A stretch of DNA of 7,398 bases from Acidimicrobiaceae bacterium (GTDB taxonomy: Bacteria > Actinomycetota > Acidimicrobiia > Acidimicrobiales > MedAcidi-G1): positions 27,211-34,608 of the forward strand of contig PAXM01000004.1 in the NCBI GenBank assembly GCA_002714485.1, in the 5' to 3' direction. This document shows, piece by piece, positions 1-6,604 of the stretch. Within the stretch, counting starts at the first letter, position 1. Each line of letters starts with the position of its first letter. Below the pieces are notes generated by a model, which did not search any database, was not told where the DNA came from, and saw only the letters and a list, made by a program, of their open reading frames with translations. The position numbers and the translations under genes are program-made.

Positions 1-21
1 GCAGCCGGAGTCATCGGATGA
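1..21 (+). CDS. possible C-terminal tail of an upstream gene (partial)
   Basis: Read from base 1, the frame gives six codons (A-A-G-V-I-G) and then a TGA at 19-21. That TGA overlaps the ATG of the Nudix gene as ATGA. The same 4-base overlap occurs at two other junctions in this window, which makes a truncated upstream gene plausible. Six codons cannot establish coding, and nothing can be said about function. Confidence 0.3.
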   Translation, partial: AAGVIG

Positions 22-770
22 GCAAAATCAAGGGCGACCACCGCGACCACCTTCGTTACGACGCCTACGCGCTCCATCACGCTCAACATGGTGACTCCGA
101 ACTGATTCCGGCAGCCACCGTGGTCGTCCTTCGAGACGGCGACGACGGCATCGAGACCCTGATGCTGAGGAAGAACTCCAAGATCGCCTTCGGCGGGATG
201 TGGGTGTTCCCTGGGGGGAAGATCGATAACGACGACGAGGTCCTAGACGCTCATGGGGAACCCGACGAGTTGGCCACCGCAGCGGCCGCCGCGGTACGCG
301 AGGCAGCCGAGGAGGCATCGTTGTCCCTAGACCCGGCAGGTCTGGTCTGGTTCGCCTACTGGGTACCGCCTCCGGTCATGCCCATACGGTTCGCCACCTT
401 CTTCTTCGCTGCCCGTCACGACGAGCCGACGTCAGAGGTGTTGATCGACGACGGTGAGATAACCGAGCACGAGTGGATGCGTCCCGTTGACGCCATGGCC
501 CGCCGCGACGGTGGAGAGATCGAGTTGGCCCCCCCTACCTGGATGACCCTCCACCGCCTCTCCGGCTTCACCACGATCGCTGACGCCCTCGTTGAGCTGG
601 AAGCCGAGGATCCACCGTTCTACGAGACCCACATGGCCCGTACCGACGATGGACCGGTGGCCTTGTGGACTGGTGACGCCGGCTATGAATCCAGCGACCC
701 GTCCATCGAAGGACCCCGCCACCGACTCACCCTCATCGAGGACGGCTACGTGTTCGCCGACACCCGATGA
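18..770 (+). CDS. Nudix hydrolase, NUDT7/NUDT19-like with an insertion in the Nudix box
   Basis: This 250-residue protein is predicted to be a cytosolic Mg-dependent hydrolase of a nucleoside diphosphate linked to another group. Seen: a beta strand with PAATVVVLRDG near residues 31-41, MWVFPGGKID at 61-70, and the Nudix helix VREAAEEASL at 93-102. R94, E95, E98 and E99 supply the metal-binding REUxEE core. The usual spacing from the box Gly to RE is 14 residues; here G67 to R94 is 27, so about 13 residues are inserted. The normal Gly of EExGU is Ser101. An inserted box with an upstream FPGG is typical of the NUDT7/NUDT19 type, some of which are CoA diphosphatases, so CoA or acyl-CoA is a possible but unproven substrate. 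A GGAG at 7-10 lies 7 bases before the ATG and supports the start. The stop overlaps the next gene's start by 4 bases. Confidence 0.88.
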   Translation: MSKIKGDHRDHLRYDAYALHHAQHGDSELIPAATVVVLRDGDDGIETLMLRKNSKIAFGGMWVFPGGKIDNDDEVLDAHGEPDELATAAAAAVREAAEEASLSLDPAGLVWFAYWVPPPVMPIRFATFFFAARHDEPTSEVLIDDGEITEHEWMRPVDAMARRDGGEIELAPPTWMTLHRLSGFTTIADALVELEAEDPPFYETHMARTDDGPVALWTGDAGYESSDPSIEGPRHRLTLIEDGYVFADTR

Positions 771-3184
771 TGAGTAGCGACGAAGCACCTACCGGGGGCC
801 TCACAGGGCTCACCGTGGAGGAGGTGTCCGAGCGAATAGCCGACGGCCGTGTCAATGACGTGCCCGACGCGCCCGTCCGCACGACCCGCGAGATTCTGAG
901 AGCCAACGTGCTCACTCCGGTCAACGCCATCATGGGGGCGCTCCTGGCGCTGATACTGGTAGCCGGCTTCCCCGGAGACGCCCTGTTTGCCGGGGTGATC
1001 GTCTCCAACAGCGTGATCGGCACCGTCCAGGAGCTACGGGCCCGCCGCACCCTGAACGACTTAGCCGTCCTATCTGCACCCCGAGCCCGGGTGGTCCGTG
1101 ACGGCGGGACACTGGACCTGGACGTCTCGGGCGTCGTTGCCGATGACCTGCTGGCACTAGCCCCTGGCGACCAGGTGGTAGTAGACGGCACGGTTGTCGA
1201 GGGTGTAGGCCTAGAAGTCAACGAGTCGCTCCTGACCGGTGAGGCCGACCCGGTGGAGAAGGTGGCCGGCGACGAGGTTCTATCGGGAAGTTTCGTCTCA
1301 GCGGGGTCAGGCCACTACCGGGCCACCCACGTCGGTGCCGACTCGTATGCCGCCACCCTGGCCGAGGAGGCCCGTCGCTTCACCTTGGTGGACAGCGAAC
1401 TTCGGACTGGGGTGGATCGCGTGCTGCGCTGGCTGACCATAATCATCCCGCCTGCCGCTGGACTGTTGCTCCTACGACTACTGGTAACCGAGGACCACTG
1501 GCCCGACGCCCTGCGAGGAATGGTGGCCGCTGCGGTGGCCATGGTTCCCGACGGCCTGGTGCTGCTGACCAGTCTCTCGTTCATAGTCGGCGTCATTACC
1601 CTGGCCCGGCGACGAGCACTGGCCCGCGAACTGGCATCGGTTGAGCTCCTCGCTCGGGTGGACACACTGTGTCTGGACAAGACAGGCACCATCACCACCG
1701 GCGAGATCGCCTTCGCCGGCCTCGAACCCATTGGCGCCACTAGCGAGGCCGATGCGACAGCGGCCGCCGGTGCTCTGGCTGGCGCCGACCCGGCACCCAA
1801 TCCCACCCTTGCTGCGCTGGCCGCTGCCCTACCCGCCCCTGACTGGACGGTGGTCGACACCGTGCCATTCTCGTCGACCCGTAAGTGGGCCTCGGCCACC
1901 GTGGCCCCGGCCGGCACTGACGCTTCCGAGCGGTACGTCCTGCACCTGGGGGCACCCGACGTGCTGCTCCCCACCGGGGAGTGGACGGTGGCCCGCGAAC
2001 GGGTGGCCGAACTTGCCGCTGAGGGGCGCCGGGTCTTGGTGGTGACTCGTTCGACGCACGACCCGGACCCGCCTAGCGACCAGACAGATGATCAACGCGA
2101 CGTCCTCCCTCCAGCCCGCCTACCACTGTGCTTGCTCCTGCTGGAGGACACGGTGAAGGCCGAAGCACCCGAGATCCTCGCGTGGTTTGTCGAGCAGGGC
2201 CTGGACCTGAAAGTCATCTCGGGCGACCATCCGGCAACCGTGGCCGCCGTTGCCCGTCGGGCTGGGATTCCCGGTGCTGACGAGGGCATCGACGCCCGAA
2301 CTCTCCCTGATGGCGACGAGGCACTAGCCGACGCCCTCACTCGGGGCAACTCCGGCCCAGCGGTGTTCGGTCGGGTCACGCCCCACCAAAAGCAGGCCAT
2401 GGTGAGGGCCCTGCAGTCCCGGGGCCGGACGGTGGCTATGACGGGCGACGGCGTGAACGACGTACTGGCCCTCAAAGACGCCGACATGGGCATCGCCATG
2501 GGCTCCGGTAGTTCGGCCTCCCGGGCCGTGGCTCAACTGGTACTGCTTGACGACCGCTTCTCGACACTGCCAAGGGTGGTGGCCGAGGGCCGCCGGGTCA
2601 TCAACAACATTGAGAGAGTGGCCAACCTGTTTCTGACCAAAGCCACCTACGCCGTACTGCTCACCGCACTTGTCGGCCTGCTTGGGGTGCCGTTTCCGTT
2701 CCTTCCTAAGCAACTGACCCTGATCGGCACGGTGTCCATCGGGGTACCAGGCTTCTTCCTGGCGCTGGCTCCTGATGATTCCCTGGTTCGGCCGGGCTTC
2801 CTGCCCCGAGTACTGAAGTGGTCGCTGCCCGCCGGGACCGCCGCTGCTGCGGTCACCTTCATCAGTTACGAAATTGTCCGGCGGTCGGATGCCTCGTTGG
2901 CCGAGGCCCGTACGACGGCCACTCTGACCCTGCTAGGCGTCGGCCTAGCCATCTTGCTTGGGATCAGCCGGCCGCTCCGCCCGTGGAAGGTAGCCCTGGC
3001 CGGGGCTATGGGTGGACTCTACGCGGTGACTATGGCGTGGCCATTCGCGCGCCGGTACTTCGAGCTGGCAGTCCCGCCGGGTTCGGCGTGGCTGACTGCG
3101 ATCATCGGCACGGTTGTCGGCGGCTTACTGATAGCCGGCATTCCCCGACTGGCTCCCCTCCTTGAACGGGTCCTCAACCGCTAG
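767..3184 (+). CDS. CtpE-like cation-transporting P-type ATPase
   Basis: An 805-residue integral membrane ATP-driven cation pump. Motifs in order: actuator TGEA at 157-160 (usual TGES), a fourth membrane segment with PDGL at 261-264, phosphorylation site DKTGT at 304-308 (D304 is phosphorylated), SGD at 485-487, and hinge TGDGVND at 559-565. Hydrophobic segments fall near 50-68, 72-90, 221-241, 252-281, 623-643, 650-668, 685-705, 715-735, 743-763 and 778-798, giving the ten-helix P2-like layout. There is no N-terminal heavy-metal domain and no CPx motif, so it is not a copper/zinc P1B pump. The arrangement VPDGLVLL, then a basic loop, then LARVD before DKTGT, plus the sixth-helix region ending in FFLALAP, resembles mycobacterial CtpE (about 800 residues), which has been linked to calcium uptake. 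Ca2+ is therefore a reasonable guess only. PDGL carries Asp where PEGL is usual. ATG 767 overlaps the Nudix stop, so the genes are probably translationally coupled; ATG 770 is an equally possible start. Confidence 0.92.
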   Translation: MMSSDEAPTGGLTGLTVEEVSERIADGRVNDVPDAPVRTTREILRANVLTPVNAIMGALLALILVAGFPGDALFAGVIVSNSVIGTVQELRARRTLNDLAVLSAPRARVVRDGGTLDLDVSGVVADDLLALAPGDQVVVDGTVVEGVGLEVNESLLTGEADPVEKVAGDEVLSGSFVSAGSGHYRATHVGADSYAATLAEEARRFTLVDSELRTGVDRVLRWLTIIIPPAAGLLLLRLLVTEDHWPDALRGMVAAAVAMVPDGLVLLTSLSFIVGVITLARRRALARELASVELLARVDTLCLDKTGTITTGEIAFAGLEPIGATSEADATAAAGALAGADPAPNPTLAALAAALPAPDWTVVDTVPFSSTRKWASATVAPAGTDASERYVLHLGAPDVLLPTGEWTVARERVAELAAEGRRVLVVTRSTHDPDPPSDQTDDQRDVLPPARLPLCLLLLEDTVKAEAPEILAWFVEQGLDLKVISGDHPATVAAVARRAGIPGADEGIDARTLPDGDEALADALTRGNSGPAVFGRVTPHQKQAMVRALQSRGRTVAMTGDGVNDVLALKDADMGIAMGSGSSASRAVAQLVLLDDRFSTLPRVVAEGRRVINNIERVANLFLTKATYAVLLTALVGLLGVPFPFLPKQLTLIGTVSIGVPGFFLALAPDDSLVRPGFLPRVLKWSLPAGTAAAAVTFISYEIVRRSDASLAEARTTATLTLLGVGLAILLGISRPLRPWKVALAGAMGGLYAVTMAWPFARRYFELAVPPGSAWLTAIIGTVVGGLLIAGIPRLAPLLERVLNR

Positions 3185-3224
3185 CGTCGACAGTTACCCG
3201 GGGGGTCAATGACGATCCCCGTCC

Positions 3225-3237
3225 GACCCGAGGGGTC
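3225..3237 (+). promoter_or_regulatory. hairpin enclosing the glutamate dehydrogenase ribosome binding site
   Basis: GACCC (3225-3229), loop GAG and GGGTC (3233-3237) form a perfect 5-bp stem with a 3-base loop. The Shine-Dalgarno GAGGGG (3230-3235) sits in the loop and 3' arm, 6 bases before ATG 3242. This site decides the start: the in-frame ATG at 3209 has only a G-run 3 bases upstream, which is too close. G-runs at 3200-3205 and CCCC at 3217-3220 could form competing pairings. The pairing is visible; any regulatory effect is inference. Confidence 0.45.
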
Positions 3238-3241
3238 CACA

Positions 3242-4510
3242 ATGTCCGACTCCGGCAACAGCCTCTTCGCCACCGCTCTGGACCAGTTCAATCGCGGTGC
3301 AGACCTGATCGACCTATCAGATGACCTGCGCTCGATCCTGTCGCAACCCAAGAACGAGATCATCGTCAACTTCCCGGTCCGGCTCAACAACGGTTCCTAT
3401 CGAGTGTTTCGTGGCTATCGCATCCAGCACTCCAACCTGCTGGGCCCGTACAAGGGCGGTGTGCGTTTCCACCCGATGGTCGACCTCGACGAGGTCAAGG
3501 CGTTGGCTTCCTGGATGACCTGGAAGTCGGCACTATGTGACATCCCGTTCGGTGGAGCCAAAGGTGGAATCTCCTTCGACCCCAACGGTTTGGAGCCCGA
3601 TGAGTTGGAGCGGGTCGTCCGCCGCTTCACCCACGCCCTCGGCAGCAACATCGGCCCCGACCACGACATCCCAGCTCCTGATCTGGGATCGAATTCCCAA
3701 TCGATGGTGTGGATGATGGACACCTACTCCAACTCCATGGGTGCCACGGAGCGACAGAACGTCAAGCGGATCGTGACCGGCAAGACCCTCGAAACGGGTG
3801 GTAGCCCCGGTCGCGAGAAAGCCACCGGTCAGGGCGTGGTGTTCTGCCTGCAACACTGGGCCGACGAGGTGGACTTCGATCTGGCTGGCGCCACAGTCTC
3901 CATCCAGGGCTTCGGCAACGTAGGCAGCGCCACTGCCCGCATCATGCAGGTCCACGGCGCCCGAGTGGTCGCCGTGTCCGATCATGCCGGTGCGGTGGCC
4001 GACGAGGATGGAATCGACGCCTTCGAATTGACCGACTGGGTCCGCGAACGCGGCACGGTGGCCGGCTTTCCAGGAGGCATGTGGATCGAACCCGATGACT
4101 TCTGGGCGGTACCAGCCGACATCGTGATCCCCGCCGCCCTAGAAAATCAGATCACCGCTGGGAATGCAGGCCAAATCCAGGCAAAAGTGATCGTCGAGGC
4201 GGCCAACGGACCCACGACGCTGCAGGCTGAGAAGATCCTCGCCCAGCGGGAGATCGACGTCCTTCCCGACATTCTGGTAAATGCCGGTGGCGTCGTGGTC
4301 TCATACTTCGAGTGGCTCCAGAACCGGTCAGCCCAACGCTGGAACCTCGACGACGTGGACTTCAAGCTCCGGGAAACTCTCTGGAAGGCGTGCGACGCGG
4401 TGGTCGACCTCCGAGACGAGCTCGACGTGACCTCCCGACGGGACGCTGCTTACGCGGTGGCCCTCCGGCGTCTACAGGTGGTCTACGGACAGCGGGGTAT
4501 CTTCCCTTGA
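3242..4510 (+). CDS. gdhA: glutamate dehydrogenase (Glu/Leu/Phe/Val dehydrogenase family)
   Basis: A 422-residue cytosolic enzyme interconverting glutamate with 2-oxoglutarate plus ammonia, using NAD(P). Seen: substrate-binding KGGVRFHP at 71-78 and WKSALCDIPFGGAKGG around 94-109, where K107 is the expected catalytic lysine. DIPAPDLGSN lies at 142-151 with catalytic D147, GSPGREKATGQGV at about 187-199, and the Rossmann motif GFGNVGS at 223-229. The C-terminus contains the conserved NAGGVVVSYFEW region. Length and motif order match the hexameric bacterial enzymes of about 420 residues. Substrate could be another amino acid (Leu, Phe or Val dehydrogenases share the fold), but the strong resemblance to GDH and KGGVRFHP favour glutamate. 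NAD versus NADP cannot be assigned by eye. It follows the ATPase after 57 bases and its TGA overlaps the next gene's TTG start. An in-frame ATG at 3209 would add 11 residues with no family resemblance. Confidence 0.92.
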   Translation: MSDSGNSLFATALDQFNRGADLIDLSDDLRSILSQPKNEIIVNFPVRLNNGSYRVFRGYRIQHSNLLGPYKGGVRFHPMVDLDEVKALASWMTWKSALCDIPFGGAKGGISFDPNGLEPDELERVVRRFTHALGSNIGPDHDIPAPDLGSNSQSMVWMMDTYSNSMGATERQNVKRIVTGKTLETGGSPGREKATGQGVVFCLQHWADEVDFDLAGATVSIQGFGNVGSATARIMQVHGARVVAVSDHAGAVADEDGIDAFELTDWVRERGTVAGFPGGMWIEPDDFWAVPADIVIPAALENQITAGNAGQIQAKVIVEAANGPTTLQAEKILAQREIDVLPDILVNAGGVVVSYFEWLQNRSAQRWNLDDVDFKLRETLWKACDAVVDLRDELDVTSRRDAAYAVALRRLQVVYGQRGIFP

Positions 4511-5205
4511 TTCGCACATTGCTAGTCGGAGCTGGGGTATTTGTCGACGCGCTTTGCGAGGGCCTAGAGGCTCAGGGACATGCGGTAGCCGTCGTTGTGC
4601 CCTTGCGGAAGCCGAGTACGGGGGTCACACCATACGATCTGGATACACCAGCGGCTGATTTGAAAGTTGCTGCAGGGGTATTGGGCTGTCCCAACCTAGT
4701 TATCCATGTACCAGCAGTCCCTGAGGGTCCAACGGATGTGATCGACCAAACGGTTGAGGAGTGGATCGCCGCCTGCGAGGCACCCCTGGATGAAGCCGTG
4801 GCAGTAGTCCGCTCTGTCCACCCACTGCTAGCCGGCCGGTCACCTACGGGGGGTGGCCGACTTGTGTGGGTGCTACCTACGACAGCACTCAGCGGCAGTG
4901 CTGGCTTTGTGGCAACAGGGGCAGCCTGTGAGGGAATCCGGGCTCTAGCAAAGGGCACTGCCAAACAGTGGGGCGCCGATGGCGCGACCACATCGGTTCT
5001 AGTGGTGGATCCCGGGGTGTTCTTCGCTGGTTGTGAAGCCCCGCTAACCGAAGGGATGCGAGACCCCGCGCTGGCATCGCTAGGGAGGGTGGGCGACCCA
5101 GTTTCCGATCTAGCACCATTGCTCGACTTGCTAGCCGACCCTAGGGCAGCCTTCACCACTGGTGGGACGATCGTCGCAGATGGCGGTACCTGGATGGCAC
5201 TATGA
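4507..5205 (+). CDS. degenerate short-chain dehydrogenase homologue (probable pseudoenzyme subunit)
   Basis: A 232-residue protein of SDR ancestry that looks catalytically dead. Its second half aligns by eye with the SDR immediately downstream: LAKGTAKQWGADG (147-159), LGRVGDPV (192-199) and the TGGTIVADGG-like end (218-227) match LAKGLAAEWGPDG, LGRIGDPV and TGQTLVVDGG. At the catalytic columns, however, the Tyr is Thr137, the Lys is Cys141, and the Ser column falls on Pro124/Thr125. The glycine-rich TGxxxGIG motif is replaced by VGAGVFVD (7-14) and the NAG column reads VPA (68-70). The stretch between these motifs is about 18 residues shorter than in the neighbour. No ATG is in frame near the N-terminus. 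TTG 4507, overlapping the glutamate dehydrogenase TGA as TTGA, begins exactly where the Rossmann strand starts, with GGGG at 4494-4497 upstream; TTG 4519 is a weaker alternative. The intact frame argues against a decaying pseudogene. A structural or regulatory partner of the next protein is the best inference. Confidence 0.8.
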   Translation: MIRTLLVGAGVFVDALCEGLEAQGHAVAVVVPLRKPSTGVTPYDLDTPAADLKVAAGVLGCPNLVIHVPAVPEGPTDVIDQTVEEWIAACEAPLDEAVAVVRSVHPLLAGRSPTGGGRLVWVLPTTALSGSAGFVATGAACEGIRALAKGTAKQWGADGATTSVLVVDPGVFFAGCEAPLTEGMRDPALASLGRVGDPVSDLAPLLDLLADPRAAFTTGGTIVADGGTWMAL

Positions 5206-5996
5206 CGAGCAACTTCACCTTCCTGCCGACGGGCCCACTCTTAGAAGGGCGAGTTGCACTCGTGACCGGTGGGGCCTCCGGCATAGGACTGGGTATGGCT
5301 ACAGCAATGGCCCGTTACGGCGCATCGGTGGTACTGGCTTGCATACGGACCGAGACAGGCGAACCAGCTGCAGCCACTCTTCGAGCGGCTGGGCTAGACG
5401 TGCGCTGCATCCGGTGCGACGTCACCGTGACCGACGACGTATTTAGCGCCATAGCCACCACGGTGGAGGAATTCGGACGACTTGACTGTCTGATCCACAA
5501 TGCGGTCGCCGGGACCTTCACGGGAGCAGGGCCAATCACTGAGGCTTCCTTGGATGGCTGGCGCATGTTGGTAGCTTCATCACTCCGGGCATCGTTTGAC
5601 TGCGCACGGGCTGGACATGCGGCCCTGCAGAAAGCCCAGGGATCCCTAGTCCTTCTGACATCTGCGGCCGGAATGGAAGGCAGCGCCGCAATACCCCTAT
5701 ACGGAGTGGTTAAAGCGGCCCAAAGAACCTTGGCCAAGGGGCTAGCCGCCGAATGGGGCCCCGATGGGATACGGGTTAACAGCGTGGCGCCACTAGCCCT
5801 AACACCGGCCTTCGACACCGCCATCGTCGCTGACCCGTCTCTTATCAAACGCCTGGAGGCCAGCACACCATTAGGGCGCATCGGCGACCCAGTGGAAGAC
5901 ATCGGCCCCGTGGCAGTGTTCCTAGCGTCTGAGCTCTCCCGGCACGTAACCGGCCAGACGTTGGTGGTGGACGGTGGGGGGTTCCGGGGCCTGTAG
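5202..5996 (+). CDS. short-chain dehydrogenase/reductase (classical SDR)
   Basis: A 264-residue cytosolic NAD(P)-dependent oxidoreductase acting on an alcohol/ketone pair, possibly a hydroxyacyl/ketoacyl-CoA. Seen: cofactor motif TGGASGIG at 22-29, the DV pair at 73-74, HNAV at 99-102 (the usual NNAG has lost its Gly), catalytic Ser154 in LLTSAAG, and Tyr167-x3-Lys171 in YGVVK. These are followed by WGPDGIRVNSVAP and the C-terminal VTGQTLVVDGG. Length is normal for a classical SDR. The Asn usually found in the 'vNl' helix motif appears to be Ser127, so the Asn-Ser-Tyr-Lys tetrad may be atypical. Its ATG overlaps the stop of the degenerate SDR as ATGA, implying coupled translation and probably stoichiometric expression. 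GC at third positions in the first 60 codons is about 58%, lower than in glutamate dehydrogenase (about 79% in a 61-codon sample). The substrate cannot be named from sequence. Confidence 0.93.
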   Translation: MTSNFTFLPTGPLLEGRVALVTGGASGIGLGMATAMARYGASVVLACIRTETGEPAAATLRAAGLDVRCIRCDVTVTDDVFSAIATTVEEFGRLDCLIHNAVAGTFTGAGPITEASLDGWRMLVASSLRASFDCARAGHAALQKAQGSLVLLTSAAGMEGSAAIPLYGVVKAAQRTLAKGLAAEWGPDGIRVNSVAPLALTPAFDTAIVADPSLIKRLEASTPLGRIGDPVEDIGPVAVFLASELSRHVTGQTLVVDGGGFRGL

Positions 5997-6019
5997 CCGG
6001 GCGCTCCTCCTACCGCCTT

Positions 6020-6034
6020 CTGCCCACCGGGCGG
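6020..6034. terminator. GC-rich hairpin between convergent genes, possible terminator
   Basis: CTGCCC (6020-6025), loop ACC and GGGCGG (6029-6034) pair over 6 bp, including one T·G wobble. It lies in the 55-base spacer between the second SDR stop (5996) and the whiB-like stop (6052), where a bidirectional terminator is expected. There is no T-tract on either strand, so it is not a textbook intrinsic terminator. Confidence 0.3.
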
Positions 6035-6051
6035 CGGGATGCCGTATCGGG

Positions 6052-6390
6052 TTAGCCAACCTCAGCGAGGGCCGCGGCGGCCCGGCGGGCTGCAACTTGG
6101 CGGCGACCGATGATCGGCGTCGTGGGGGCGAACCCGGCGGTGGCTCGCTCGGCCTCCGACTCGCCGCCCCAGAATCCGAGTTCACGATGGTCCCGTGCAT
6201 GCTGTTTGCAAGATTCCATGGCCGGGCAGACGGCACAGATCTGGGCGGCACGAGCCTCGCGTCGAACACGAGCCTCGGGACGCTCGGCGAAGGGGGCGAA
6301 GAACAGGTCGCTCTTGCCCTGGCAGAGAACGCCTTCCACCCACCGCATCTCTTGTGAGTCGACGTACAGGTTCGCCGCTGCATCTGACAT
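6052..6390 (-). CDS. WhiB-family iron-sulfur transcriptional regulator
   Basis: A 112-residue protein of the actinobacterial Wbl family. These are small regulators that bind a 4Fe-4S cluster and often partner the principal sigma factor. Seen: four cysteines at 23, 52, 55 and 61, with C-x2-C-x5-C spacing in the last three, followed by the turn GFWGG at 72-76 and ESEAER. The C-terminal tail is Arg-rich (GRRQVAARRAAA around 94-105), consistent with DNA contact. Length is typical for the family. I cannot assign it to WhiB1, 2, 3 or 7; the GFWGGESEAER variant is not diagnostic to me. The start is supported by AGAGGGAGAG on the minus strand (6395-6404) just upstream of the ATG. It is convergent with the SDR operon and divergent from the MaoC-like gene. 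A candidate promoter near 6575-6602 would give an untranslated leader of roughly 180 bases. No target genes can be inferred. Confidence 0.93.
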   Translation of the reverse strand: MSDAAANLYVDSQEMRWVEGVLCQGKSDLFFAPFAERPEARVRREARAAQICAVCPAMESCKQHARDHRELGFWGGESEAERATAGFAPTTPIIGRRQVAARRAAAALAEVG

Positions 6391-6574
6391 GGTGCTCTCC
6401 CTCTAAGAACCGCCCGAGGACCGGGGCTAGGAGATGGAGCTAGTTGCCCCTCCCTAATCGCCCGGTCACCCCTCCGGTGTCTCTGGATCCGACTACTTGT
6501 TGTTTGCAGACCCGTTTCCGGCCCGCCTTGTGATGGTAGGAACTGTCTTCTGCGCGCTCCAGTGTTTTGCGATT

Positions 6575-6602
6575 ATTGTTAGAGAACCTATCTATCTGTA
6601 AA
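6575..6602 (-). promoter_or_regulatory. candidate promoter for the whiB-like gene
   Basis: On the minus strand, TTTACA (plus 6597-6602; 5 of 6 to TTGACA) is followed after 16 bases by AACAAT (plus 6575-6580; 4 of 6 to TATAAT). It lies in the AT-rich core and points toward whiB. Transcription would start near 6568, leaving a leader of about 180 bases. Only consensus likeness supports this. Confidence 0.33.
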
Positions 6603-6604
6603 AG
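6576..6604 (+). promoter_or_regulatory. weak candidate promoter for the MaoC-like gene
   Basis: TTGTTA (6576-6581) and TAAAAG (6599-6604; 4 of 6 to TATAAT) are separated by 17 bases and point rightward. The site overlaps the candidate whiB promoter on the other strand, so the two would compete for polymerase if both are real. The match is modest and AT-rich DNA gives such hits by chance. Confidence 0.2.

Noticed and set aside
3209..3241. Upstream ATG for glutamate dehydrogenase at 3209
   Set aside because: The G-run is only 3 bases from that ATG and the 11 added residues look like translated leader. ATG 3242 has a well-spaced GAGGGG.
4312..4506. N-terminal extension of the degenerate SDR starting at ATG 4312 inside glutamate dehydrogenase
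   Set aside because: The 65 extra residues are Arg/Pro-rich out-of-frame translation of the conserved C-terminus of glutamate dehydrogenase and do not resemble an SDR. The Rossmann strand begins right after TTG 4507.
4507..5205. Degenerate SDR as a decaying pseudogene
   Set aside because: The frame is intact over 232 codons, the C-terminal blocks remain well conserved with the neighbour, and both junctions keep 4-base overlaps. Catalytic loss without frame loss fits a retained non-catalytic role better, though this needs dN/dS.
4572..5902. Long minus-strand open frames (about 195 codons each) opposite both SDR genes
   Set aside because: High-GC coding DNA gives long antisense frames. Their compositions are Ser/Ala/Pro/Arg-rich with no motif, while the plus strand carries matching SDR motifs.
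6110..6443. Plus-strand open frames opposite the whiB-like gene
   Set aside because: They are antisense reading of a clear WhiB protein with four placed cysteines and GFWGG, and they show no recognisable domain.
6589..6600. TATC tandem units as a regulatory repeat
   Set aside because: Only two copies are present, within ordinary AT-rich promoter-like sequence.
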